Positions 36,294-45,360 of a stretch of DNA of 64,000 nucleotides are shown piece by piece. This DNA comes from JBAOHV01 sp037045265 (GTDB taxonomy: Bacteria > Actinomycetota > Acidimicrobiia > Acidimicrobiales > Microtrichaceae). The position numbers and the translations under genes were made by a program. Below the pieces are notes generated by a model. That model worked only from the letters and a program-made list of their open reading frames with translations, was not told the DNA's origin and ran no database searches. The stretch lies in contig JBAOHV010000025.1 of assembly GCA_037045265.1 (NCBI GenBank), positions 186,001 through 250,000 of the forward strand, read 5' to 3'. The number at the start of each line of letters is the position of its first letter. The stretch's first letter is position 1.

Positions 36294-37275
36294 TCAGGAA
36301 CGCTGAGGGTGTTCGGTCACCGCTCGGACGTGGTCGCGTGGCAGGGCCTCGGGGAGTGCACGGCGGTCGGTCACCCGTCGGACCTTGACCGCCCCGTCGG
36401 GTTGGATGCCAACCACCCGGAAACCGCCCACCCATTTGCCCGTCGACTGGCACCAGACCTCGACGTCGACCAGGACAGCGTTGGCTGGAGTGGTTCCTGG
36501 CGTCTGACGGAAGGTCCGTTCGCGGAGTATCAACGACGCTCCGATCACCGCCCCGTTCGCTTCTCGGATTGCGCTGGCGCACACCTCGACAGCGATGGGG
36601 TGTCCCGTCGGCCCGGCTACCTTCGGCGTCGAAGGTAGCGACGTCGTCGGGGGTGGCCATGACCGCTGTGAGATGCTCCACCAGTCGGGTGCGCAGCTCC
36701 GGTGCGGTGATCACTGAGATGTGCGTTCCGACGGCCTCGTGTTCGCTGAGCCCGTAGAGATGTCCGGCTCCGGCGTTCCAGGTGCTGATGCGCATGGCCC
36801 GGTCGATGCTGACTATCCCGTCGCGGGACTGCTCGAAGATGCGCCGAACCTGCTCGCCCATCTTGGCTGCGGTTATGTCGCGTCCTGTCATCAGATAGCC
36901 GTCGCGGAAACGAACGACGCGTACCTCGAGGAAGGCGTGCACGTTCCGCTCGTCGAACCACGGGAGCTCGCTGATGTACGGAGCGCCGGTCTCGACGACC
37001 GCGCAGTAGGCGTCGAACAGACCCAGCTCGACATGGGACGGGTAGAGCTCGAGCAGACCGCGACCCAACAGCGTGTCCGCCGACTCGCCCACCACCTCGC
37101 AGAAGGCTGGATTGACCAGGTCGTAGCGGAAGTCGACGATCGTGTCGTCCGAGTCTCGCAACGCCGAGGTGACGGCAACGGGACCGAGATGCAGGAGCAG
37201 CTCCTCGGAGACCGGTAGGCCGGTTGCGGTGTCGGTGGACCCGAACCGTCGGTAGATGCTCTCGGCGGTTTCCAT
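36294..37275 (-). CDS. Two-PAS sensor-like protein without output kinase, frame broken near 36591-36594
   Basis: Two PAS domains can be seen. The first spans about residues 25-150 (FRYDLVNPAFCEVVGESADTLL with GRDITAAKMGEQVR at its end). The second spans about 155-270 (RIFEQSRDGIVSIDRAMRIS, WNAGAGHLYGLSEHEAVG). The frame breaks within the second PAS. One CG inserted at CATCGCTG (complement of 36587-36594) gives DGTPHRAVEVCASAIREANG and then GASLILRERTFRQ. After it, a C-terminal part of about 55 residues (VWCQSTGKWVGGFRVVGIQP) looks like a small beta-rich domain. No histidine kinase, GGDEF or HTH follows, so the output is unknown. The ATG is at 37275. Confidence 0.7.
36616..36639. repeat. Perfect 10-bp inverted repeat inside the PAS gene
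   Basis: GCTACCTTCG-gcgt-CGAAGGTAGC lies within coding sequence for the second PAS domain, about 25 bases from the frame break. It could be a chance consequence of codon use or a real mRNA hairpin. No function is assigned. Confidence 0.5.
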
Positions 37276-37329
37276 CTGAGCCCCCCAGCCCGTGCGTGGT
37301 AGTTGTTCTATGCAATCAAGGTGTGAACG

Positions 37330-38686
37330 TCAACCAGCCCACGGGCGGTTGTGAGCTGTGTCCGTGTCGATCGCGCCGACCTCGGCGAGGGTCCCGACGA
37401 TGAGTCGTCGATCGGACGGCCGCGGCGCCCGGTTGGCCGTCCCGCAGAACTGCCTGATCTCCCCGCTCGATGTCAGCTCGACCGCGTAGACCAGTCGGTT
37501 CGATCGTCGGACCCCGATGATGACGCTCTGTCCGCTCACCGCCGCGGCTGCGAAGTCGCCCAGGCAGTTGGACATGAGGCGTCCCCAGCGGGCCAGGTCG
37601 CCCGCGGTGCGGGGAAGGACCAGGGTGAGGTCGCCCCTGACCAGGCCGTCCAGGCGGCGGTGCTTCTGCTGGTGGAGGATCGGCGCGCCGGGTCGGACCC
37701 GGCCACGCGTGGCCGGCGCTCGAAGTGCGAGATGCGGCGGCGGTGTGGGCTGCTGACGTGGCGCCTGTGCCGGCACAGGTGTCGGTGCCGGCACGGGTGC
37801 TGTGGGTGCCGGGGCCGGCGGATCGCTGGCGGCTGGGGAGCGTATGAGCGCCCGGTGCACGTCGTGGAGCTCGTGCAGGCGGTGCGGCAAGGACCCGGAC
37901 GGGCCGTGGTCACCCAGGTCGTCTGCGTAGGCGATCGCCCGGAGGACGAGCGAAAGCCCGTCGGGGAGCCCGGCCGCCTCGCTCATGATCCGCTCGACGC
38001 GGCACGGGGCCCCACGCCTCCAGGGTCCGACGTGATGCCCGCAGCGTCGCTGGATCCGGCAGAGCTGCAGGGTCCTGGCGTACCCGGTCGGCCGAGAGGA
38101 TCCGCGCCAGGCGGTCCGGCTGCACGACAGGAGCCGCCATGAGTGCCAGGGCAAGACTGGAGAGGTCCACGGTGCCGTCCGCGAGCGGGCGCAGGGATTC
38201 GACCATGGCCCTGCGGACGGTCCTGGTGGCCGAAGCGTCGAACGCCACCCGGGCGGCGTCGCCGACCGTCGGGCGCTCGAACACCGGTACGGCCCAGCGC
38301 GGCAAACATGTCACCGGCGTGGCACCCAGGTCGTACGTCGCAGACAGGATCGGGAAGGCGATCGCTCCCAGGATCCCCAGCAGGTCGACCTCGCGGTCGG
38401 GCAGCGTTGCGTCGGCGAGCGCCGCGGCCTCGAAAGCAGCGGCGCGGGCGGCGGACTCCAGTTGGGCGGGATGTTCGCCGAGCGTCACCGCAGTGGCGGT
38501 CAGCCTCAACGTCACCGCACCGGGTCGGGCACTCAGGTCGACCACCCTCGGCTTCGGGGGTACGACCAGCCCGACGCTCACCCGCCCTGAGCGCGCAGTG
38601 AAGGCGAGCACATCGGTCTGCGCGGTCAGGACGACCGTGCGGCCCCTCTCCTCCCAGCCAGCGCAGGAGCCCGGCATCGTCGGCAT
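37330..38686 (-). CDS. PcfJ-like protein with uncharacterised N-terminal domain, frame broken near 37997-38002
   Basis: About 450 residues after repair. The C-terminal 100 residues (LPRTAGDLARWGRLMSNCLG, VIIGVRRSNRLVYAVELTSS, EIRQFCGTANRAPRP) follow the pattern of PcfJ domains, which show a Cys/His near a helix, then a beta-hairpin and Q-x-x-G-x-x-N-x-x-P. A Pro-rich linker precedes it. The N-terminal 230 residues, starting at ATG 38686 with GGGAGG upstream, have no family I recognise. The frames meet at ACGCGG (37997-38002). Adding a CG yields GPVPRVERIMSEAAG. PcfJ proteins are known from conjugative elements, but no such genes are seen here. The gene is divergent from a CoA-disulfide-reductase-like gene. 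Confidence 0.55.
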
Positions 38687-38812
38687 CCGGCCCTCCCAGC
38701 AGCCCCGAAGATCGAACAAGTGTACTAGTGTGTCGGTGCGGTGCCAGCGGGCTCGTCGGATATGGCAGCGTGTGGGCTCGACCCCGCCGGGGCGTCGGAG
38801 AGGGAGCAGCAC

Positions 38813-40178
38813 GTGACCAGGAGACTGGTGGTGGTCGGGGGCGACGCGGGCGGCATGAGCGCCGCAGCCCAGGCCCGTCGGATGACCGATCCCAAGGACT
38901 TCGAGATCGTCGCGTTCGAGCGGGGAGAGCACACGTCGTACGCGGCATGTGGCCTGCCCTACCGGATCGCACGCGAGGTCGACTCGGTCGACGATCTCGT
39001 GGCTCGGTCACCCGAGGAGTTCCGTCGCAGCGGGATCGACGTGCGGACCCGCCACGAGGTGATCTCGATCGACACCGAGGCCCGGACCGTCGAGGTGCGC
39101 GACCTGGACCGCGAACGCGGTGTCGACGGAGCGCTACGACGAGTTGCTGATCGCAACGGGTGCATCCCCGCTCAGACCGCCGCTTCCCGGTATCGACTCG
39201 CTGGGAGTGTTCGACCTGAGGACGATCCCCGACCTAGTCGCGCTCGACGCGGCGCTCGATGGGGCATCAACTGCTGTCGTGGTCGGGGCCGGTTACATCG
39301 GCCTCGAGGTGGCCGAAGCGTTCGTCGCTCGCGGACTGGGTGTGAGTGTTGTCGAGGCAGCGGCCCGACCGATGACGACTCTCGACTCCGACATGGCCGA
39401 CCTGGTGAGCGTGGCGCTCGAGAACATGGGCGTCGAACTGCACCTGGGGAGCGCTGTGCGATCCTTCCGCACGGGTGACGACGGCTCTGTCTCTGCGGTG
39501 GTCACCGACCGGGTGGAGCTGCCGGCCGACGTGGTCGTGGTTGGGCTGGGCGCCCGGCCGAACACGTCGCTGGCTCGAGCCGCAGGGATCCCCGTTGGTG
39601 GCAGCGGCGGCATCGTCGTGGACCGGCGTCAGCGCTCCCGGGTCGACCACGTCTGGGCGACGGGGGACTGCGTCGAGTCGTTCCACCGGGTTTCGCGGCG
39701 AGGTGTGAGCATCGCCCTGGGAACCCACGCGAACAAGCAGGGCCGGGTTGCGGGAACCAACTTGGCTGGTGGCTACGCGACCTTCGGCGGGGTGATCGGA
39801 ACCGCGATCACCAGGGTCGGCGATGTAGAGGTCGCGCGGACCGGTCTCAACGAGAGCGAAGCGACCGCAGCAGGGTTCGAGCACGTGAGCGCGACAGCGA
39901 GATCAGCTGTGCGGGCGCACTACTACCAGGGGGCCGGCCATGTCGTGGTGAAGCTCGTCGCCGAGCGCGGCACCGGCCGTCTCCTCGGCGGACAGATCGT
40001 CGGGAGCGAGGGTGCCGGCAAGCGCATCGACGTGCTGGCGATGGCCGTCTGGAGCGAGATGACTGTCGGTGAGCTGGGTGCGGTCGATCTGGCCTATGCG
40101 CCGCCGTTCGCGCCCGTGTGGGACCCTGTCCTCCTGGCCGCAGGACGTACCGCAGCTGCCGTAGAAGCAGCTCGCTGA
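38813..40178 (+). CDS. CoA-disulfide reductase/NADH oxidase-like flavoprotein, frame broken near 39116-39119
   Basis: A pyridine nucleotide-disulfide oxidoreductase of the single-Cys subgroup. RRLVVVGGDAGGMSAAAQARR binds FAD, and SYAACGLPYRIA holds the conserved redox Cys (about residue 45). Then follow VVVGAGYIGLEVAEAF for NAD(P)H and VWATGDCVESF for FAD, and a C-terminal dimerisation domain. The frame changes at AACGCGG. Adding one CG gives RERAVSTERYDELLIATG and a protein of about 455 residues. The GTG at 38813 has GGGAG six bases upstream. The reaction could be reduction of CoA disulfide, a persulfide or O2. The divergent gap (38687-38812) contains no other gene. Confidence 0.8.
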
Positions 40179-40182
40179 GCAT

Positions 40183-41244
40183 TCAGCCCGGTGGACGTTC
40201 CTGGTCAGGAGCCGACACGGCACGGCACGGACGGGGATTCAGGAAGAAGGTGCACTCCTGCAGGGCCGGTGGTCCGGAGTCCACCGGGTACCGCGACGCG
40301 ATCGCGGCACGGAACGGCTGCCCGTCCGGCCAGGTGCCGATCTCGGTCAGGTCGGCGTCGCACCACCGGCCCTCGAGCGAGCAGGAGGCGGTTGCGTCGA
40401 TCACACGCCACGCCCAGAGGTCGAGCGCATCGGTGGACAGCGTCCCCAGCCATGGGAGCTCGAACGAGACCGGGCCGAGGTGATCCGCGCTCAGGATCGG
40501 TGAACGGTGCTGGTCGGTCCGCGTGGTCAGGTGCAGTCGCTGCGAGCGCGGAATCGTGAGCGAGTCGAGCACCTCGATGCCGATCCGGGCGTCGACCAGG
40601 ACGTCGTCGCGGTAGTGCACTGTCGTGTAGCGGGTGTGCGACGGGACTTCGATCGGCCCGTCGGGCAGCAGCATCGAGAACCAGGGGGCGAGCGCGGTCG
40701 CCCAGAGGGCCTCGGAGCCCCAGCCGCGAGCCGCGGCCTGGCGTAGCAGCCACGGCAGCATCCCGCCGCCGTAGGAGTGCCCGACGAAACCCACCCGGTC
40801 CAAGTCGACCCTGCCGCTGGTCTCGACAGCCAGGCGCGCTCCGGTGTCGACAACGTCGTACTGCTTGTCGGGGTCGTATTCGATCGGCCACGCCGGGAAC
40901 ACGACGACGAACCCACGTGACACGAGGTGGTTCAGCAGGCCTGCATAGGCGAAGTCGAACACGCCCAGGTAGCCGTGTGCCACGACCGCCAGCGGACGTT
41001 CGGAGTCGTCGCAGGTCCCCCCGCCGGGCGCGGCAGACGCCCCCGTGGGCTCGAGGAGGGTGATCGAGAAGCGGCGGTCGACCGGGTTGACGATCGAGGT
41101 CCGCTCGGCGTTGCAGGGACCCGGCGCGCCGGGCGCTTCGCCCTCCGTGGAGGTCCCCGGCGGACCCGGGGCACACGCTCCCAGCAGCGACACGACCGAC
41201 ATCGCCACGATTGACACGGCGACGACCCGCCCACGCCGACCCAT
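40183..41244 (-). CDS. Exported alpha/beta-hydrolase lipoprotein (chlorophyllase/DLH-like)
   Basis: A protein of 353 residues. The N-terminus is a lipoprotein signal (VVAVSIVAMSVVSLLGAC, lipobox LGAC). The hydrolase core has AVVAHGYLGVFDFA (oxyanion region) and the nucleophile elbow RVGFVGHSYGGGMLPWL. A catalytic Asp/His is likely later (ILSADHLGP). Four Cys near the C-terminus may form disulfides in the exported protein. Probable esterase or PETase/cutinase-like activity on an unknown ester, anchored outside the membrane. ATG 41244 has GGGGGAT upstream. It is convergent with the flavoprotein gene, 4 bases apart. Confidence 0.72.
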   Translation of the reverse strand: MGRRGRVVAVSIVAMSVVSLLGACAPGPPGTSTEGEAPGAPGPCNAERTSIVNPVDRRFSITLLEPTGASAAPGGGTCDDSERPLAVVAHGYLGVFDFAYAGLLNHLVSRGFVVVFPAWPIEYDPDKQYDVVDTGARLAVETSGRVDLDRVGFVGHSYGGGMLPWLLRQAAARGWGSEALWATALAPWFSMLLPDGPIEVPSHTRYTTVHYRDDVLVDARIGIEVLDSLTIPRSQRLHLTTRTDQHRSPILSADHLGPVSFELPWLGTLSTDALDLWAWRVIDATASCSLEGRWCDADLTEIGTWPDGQPFRAAIASRYPVDSGPPALQECTFFLNPRPCRAVSAPDQERPPG

Positions 41245-41355
41245 GCGATCCCCCTGATCCACGGCCTCCCCCGAAGCCAGTGGACACAGCGTAGAGCAAA
41301 GGCCGGTCCTCATCGAGCGGGCAGGGCTGATCGGTGATCCAACCCTGCCGATGGC

Positions 41356-42043
41356 TCAGCCGACGCAGACGAGCCCCTCGTCGACGATGTCCCTCAGGTT
41401 CTTCTCCTTGATCCCGCGCACCTCAGTGAGCTGTTCGATCGACTTGAACGGTCGCTGGGCGACGATCAGCTCGGCCCGACGCTTGCCGACGTGCTTGATC
41501 TTGAGCAGCTCATCGACGTCCGCCTTGTTGATGTCGATCTGACCTTCGCCACAGCCCTCGCTGCGCTGCTCCAGAGCCTCGGCTTCGCGCCGAGCTGCTT
41601 CCTGCTCGGCTTCCTTCTCCTGCTCAGCCGTCATCTCCCCGGTCGGATCGGCGGTCTCGTCGGCTGTCTCGCTGTCGGATCTCCACCGGTGCGTCGGGAG
41701 CGTCATCCATGGCGACCTCGTCGCCGGCCGTGGCGCACTCGCCCACAGCGACGACCTGGTAGGAGCCGCCGCTCAGGACCACGTCGTGGTGGGTCGACTC
41801 GGATGCCAGGAGCCCTCGGTCGACCAGGTCGGCCTCCGACAGGTATCCGCCGGCCACCAGTGCCGCCCCCTCGGCCGTCGAGAGCGTGTCGGCGTCGGTG
41901 GCGCAAGCAGATCTCCGTGCCTGCTCCTGGACCGCCCCCACACCCACCACGGTCACGCCGGACAGGGTGCCGAGGATCGCTATGGCGGCCAACAGCTCGA
42001 TCAGCGTGAACCCGCTCTGGGACCGTCTCCGGTGCGTCGTCAT
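41356..42043 (-). CDS. Type IV pseudopilin fused to a ComEA-like helix-hairpin-helix domain, frame broken near 41675-41680
   Basis: The N-terminus RRRSQSGFTLIELLAAIAIL is a class III (prepilin peptidase) signal with the G/F cleavage site and Glu at position 5, followed by a short pilin-like globular region with two Cys. In the next frame, an acidic segment (TADETADPTGEMTAEQEKEA) leads to GQIDINKADVDELLKIKHVG and LTEVRGIKEKNLRDIVDEG, a tandem HhH module as in ComEA. Adding one CG at ATCCGACAG gives APVEIRDSETADETAD and one protein of about 229 residues. If instead two genes are real, the second would start at ATG 41706 with only a weak ribosome-binding site. A role in DNA uptake or pilus-associated DNA binding is speculative; no other pilus gene is in the window. 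Confidence 0.62.
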
Positions 42044-42186
42044 TGCACGGGGATCGGCGCGGACGGGCTGGACCTGTACGAATTCAGGCCCTCGCATCGC
42101 TGGCATCGGCCACCTACGCTGCGGTCGGCGGTCCGCTACGCCGAAGAGGGCGGCCGAGGGGTCACAGCGAGGGGGAGGTCGGCGCG

Positions 42187-43546
42187 ATGTCACTACTGGG
42201 CGACGAGCATGCGGTCCGGGAAGTCCGGGCGGGGGTAGCCTCACGGCCGCACCGGAGGGTACGGGCCGTCTCCTGGGTGATCGCGATCGTGGTGACGGCG
42301 GAGTTGGCCAGCTCGTGTGTCGTTCCGATCGGGCTGCCCCGACCCGACGGGTTCGACCCCGTGCCCGTCGGATCCCGCGGCTCATCGGTCGCCGAAGAAC
42401 CATCGCGGCGTTGCGTCGAGCCGGCAGCCGGATCAGAAGCTGAGCGGGTCGAACCCGCCGAGGTGTCGATCGACGCCGTGCGCCTCCAGCAGGCTCTGGA
42501 CTATGCAGTGGCCAAGGGCTCGCAGTCCGTGCGCGTCTGACCGCCACGGTTGTCTGGTGGGCACCGGGTCGAACGATCCGTCGGTCGAGCGGGTGCCGCT
42601 TCCAGCATGGTCGATGACCAAGGGGGTGGTCTCGATGCTCGTCGGGCGGGCCGTGGCCACCGGCGCCCTGGCTGTCGACGATCCCATCGGCGCCCACCTG
42701 CCCCAGCGTGACGAGCGCAAGGCGGCACTGACGGTGAGGCAGTTCCTGAACCAGACGACCGGTCTGCGCCTGGCCTGGTCCGCCGACCTGAACGAAGCGG
42801 CCACCACCGACTCGGCCAGATCAGTGCTGGCAAGGCCGTTCGAAGCCGTGCCGGGGACGAGGTTCAACTACGCCCAGACGACGATCACCGCGCTGATAGC
42901 TGTCGTCGAGGCGGCCGTGGGCGAGGATCTCCAGTCGTTCGCCCAGCGGGAGCTGTTCGGACGGATCGGCATCTCGGTGGACCAGTGGCGCTGGGACCGC
43001 GACGCCTCGGGGCGCACCCAGGGCTTCGCATTTCTCGAGATGACGCCCAGGGCTTTCGCGTGGATCGGTCGACTGCTTTTGCAGGAGGGCGCCTGGGAGG
43101 GTGAGCAGCTCATCCCGGCGGGCTACATCGCCCAGGCCCGCACAGGGACGGACGCGAACCCCTGCTACGGGTACCTGTGGGTGAACAACCTCGGTACCGG
43201 CTGCCCTCAGACCGGGCCGACGCTCACCTGGTTCGAGCGCCCGTGGATGCCGACGCTGCCGTCGGACTCGTTCGCGCTGTCGGGCATGTTCGACCAACTC
43301 GTGATCGTCATACCGAGCCTGGACATGGTCGTCGTAAGAATGGGTCTGCCCCATCAGTTGCTGGGTGACCCCTGGGGCGACGTATCGGGGGAGAAGCCGG
43401 CGATGACGTGGCGGTTCGCCCGGGCGCTCATGGCGGCGGTGACAGATGTGGAGGTGGCCGACCCGGGGGAGTGGCAGCCGGCGCCTCCCGAGGTGGTCGA
43501 CTGGGTCCACATCTTCCCGGTGCCCGTCCCCGAACCGAAGTGGTGA
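42187..43546 (+). CDS. Exported serine hydrolase of the beta-lactamase/PBP4 family, frame broken near 42529-42535
   Basis: The first frame (ATG 42187, GGAGG upstream) encodes a signal segment (WVIAIVVTAELASSC, possible lipobox) and SIDAVRLQQALDYAVAKGSQ. The next frame continues RHGCLVGTGSNDP, then SMTKGVV (SxxK nucleophile), FNYAQTTITALI (YxN-type Tyr) and FALSGMFDQLVIVIP. Adding one CG at GTGCGCGTC joins them as SVRASDRHGCLVG and a protein of about 454 residues. The family includes class C beta-lactamases, esterases and DD-peptidases, so resistance should not be assumed. Divergent from the pseudopilin gene across 143 bases. The downstream DDN-type gene starts 4 bases after its stop. Confidence 0.75.
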
Positions 43547-43550
43547 TCAG

Positions 43551-43991
43551 ATGAGAACCCCCGACAGCGCGATCTCGGCCGGCGCCTGGATGCTCGAGCA
43601 CGGTCATCGAGCCATGCTCGCCCTGACCGGAGGGCGATGGCCACGACGTGTGCTCGGGATGACTCCTGTCGAGTTGCACACGACCGGCCGCAAGTCGGGT
43701 CAGCGCCGCTCGACGATGCTCACGGCGCCGATCTGCGAAGCCGGTCTGGTGGTCCTCGTGGCGTCGAAGGGAGGCCATTCTGAGAACCCCGACTGGTACA
43801 GGAACCTCGTGGCGGAGCCACAGGTCGAGCTGACGATCGACGGTGAGCTGCGTCCGATGGTCGCCCGCACGGCGTCGCCCGAGGAGAAGGCGGAGCTGTG
43901 GCCCCGGATAACGGCTGCCTACAAGGGCTACGACGGCTACCAACGCAGCACGGACCGCGACATCCCGGTGGTCATGTGCGCGCCGCGTTGA
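43551..43991 (+). CDS. DDN-type F420-dependent nitroreductase/quinone reductase family protein
   Basis: A 146-residue split-barrel protein. ELHTTGRKSGQRRSTMLTAP and VVLVASKGGHSENPDWYRNL are signatures of the deazaflavin-dependent nitroreductase (DDN/Rv3547) family. PQVELTIDGELRPMVAR and DGYQRSTDRDIPVVM complete it. Such proteins use reduced F420 to reduce quinones or other hydrophobic acceptors, which implies the organism makes F420. ATG 43551 lies 4 bases after the serine hydrolase stop. Confidence 0.85.
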   Translation: MRTPDSAISAGAWMLEHGHRAMLALTGGRWPRRVLGMTPVELHTTGRKSGQRRSTMLTAPICEAGLVVLVASKGGHSENPDWYRNLVAEPQVELTIDGELRPMVARTASPEEKAELWPRITAAYKGYDGYQRSTDRDIPVVMCAPR

Positions 43992-44040
43992 ATGAGCGAA
44001 CGATGAGCGGGAACGGGCCGAGCGGCATCGGGGAGCTCGG

Positions 44041-45288
44041 TCAGCCCTTCGCCATCTGATCGTCGATCAACGGTCGGATCAGGTCCGCCAGGTCGTCGCC
44101 CACCTGGTTGGTCGCTTCGATCACGACGTAGACGCCGTAGCCGTCGTCCAGGTCCAGCCACGGAACGGCACCGAAGGCGCCGCCGTCCTCGATGTGGGAC
44201 GGATCGTCCAGGTCGATCCACCAGCCGAGCCCGTAGCCGCCCGTCTCGGTCGATCTCGTACTTGCTCCGTAGGTGGCGACCACCCGCTCGGAGTGCATGC
44301 GGTCCACCGCCTCGGTCGAGAGCACCTGGTCGTCACCGCAGCGACCGCCGCGCAGGTGCATCAGCAGGAGCTGCGCGTAGTCGGGTGCGGTGATGAAGGC
44401 GCCCCCCTCCATGTTCGGGTTCAGCGTCGGGGTGAGCACCGAGATGTCTCCCCGGAACCCCGCGGGGTACTCGAAAGGGATGTTCCCGCCGAGGATGTGC
44501 GGCTGGGCGAAGTGGTTGTTGTAGCCGAGCGACTCGACATCACAGGGCTCCGCGTAGGTCTCCTCCACAAGATCCGCCCACGACCTGCCCGAAACTGCCT
44601 CGGCCACTGCGCCGGCGACCTGCCACTGCCCACCGCCGTAGCGGAACTCGGTGTCGGGCGGAACGACCCGCTCGTCGTCGTCGGTCGTGGTCATGATCTG
44701 CCGCCCGCACTCCTCGAGGGTGCCCTCGGCCAAGTACTGGCAGATGTAGGGCGGGAACAGCGGGTCTGTCGTCAACCCCACCAGACCCGAGCTGTTGGAG
44801 AGCAGCTGCGCAGGCGTGATGTCGCTTGGCACGTCCTCCCAGTCCACCTGCTCGGCGACAGGAGCGTCCATGTCGAGCAGGCCCTGATCGGCGAGAGCCA
44901 TGAGCACGCCTGCGGTGAGCATCTTCGACGACGAAGCGACCAGGCTGACACGATCGGCTGCGAACTCCCCGGCGTAGTGCTCGTGGACGACCCCCTCCTC
45001 GCGGTCGACCACGACGAGCCCGGCACCGCTGAGCCCGTGGTCGGCCACGAACGAGTCGACCGCCGAGTCGACGGAACCGAAGCTCCGCGCCACCGTGGTG
45101 CTCGACGGCACCGTCGTTGCTTGCTCGACCGATACCGGGGGATGGTCCTCGCTGGACGGCCCGGCCGCCTCCATGTCGGTGCACGCTCCCAGCAGCACAC
45201 CCATGGACGCGGCTGCCGCGGCACACGTGACCCTGACCCCGAGCGACCGGCGACCGGTTCCTGTGCGGTCGTGTCGCGATAGGGGCAT
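44041..45288 (-). CDS. Lipoprotein serine hydrolase, beta-lactamase/PBP-like
   Basis: A 415-residue protein with signal and lipobox (AAAASMGVLLGAC), a Ser/Thr-rich linker, then SLVASSSKMLTAGVL with the SxxK nucleophile motif, a YGGGQWQVAGAVAEAV Y-x-N-like region and a GLGWWIDLDDPSHIEDGG C-terminal motif. Several Cys pairs may form disulfides. It is probably an anchored esterase or DD-peptidase-like enzyme. It is separate from, and only distantly similar to, the serine hydrolase at 42187. ATG at 45288. It is divergent from the MFS gene by 72 bases and lies 49 bases past the DDN-type gene. Confidence 0.78.
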   Translation of the reverse strand: MPLSRHDRTGTGRRSLGVRVTCAAAAASMGVLLGACTDMEAAGPSSEDHPPVSVEQATTVPSSTTVARSFGSVDSAVDSFVADHGLSGAGLVVVDREEGVVHEHYAGEFAADRVSLVASSSKMLTAGVLMALADQGLLDMDAPVAEQVDWEDVPSDITPAQLLSNSSGLVGLTTDPLFPPYICQYLAEGTLEECGRQIMTTTDDDERVVPPDTEFRYGGGQWQVAGAVAEAVSGRSWADLVEETYAEPCDVESLGYNNHFAQPHILGGNIPFEYPAGFRGDISVLTPTLNPNMEGGAFITAPDYAQLLLMHLRGGRCGDDQVLSTEAVDRMHSERVVATYGASTRSTETGGYGLGWWIDLDDPSHIEDGGAFGAVPWLDLDDGYGVYVVIEATNQVGDDLADLIRPLIDDQMAKG

Positions 45289-45360
45289 CGTCTGGCTCCG
45301 TCCGGTCCGTGTTTCCGATCGGCGCGAACGTTAGATCGGCGGCCGGGTACCGTCGACCGC

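Noticed and set aside
37330..38686. Integrated conjugative element suggested by the PcfJ-like protein
   Set aside because: No relaxase, integrase, type IV secretion or partition genes and no flanking repeats are present.
42187..45288. Antibiotic-resistance beta-lactamase cassette
   Set aside because: Both serine hydrolases only show the general SxxK family pattern shared with esterases and DD-peptidases; nothing indicates drug resistance.
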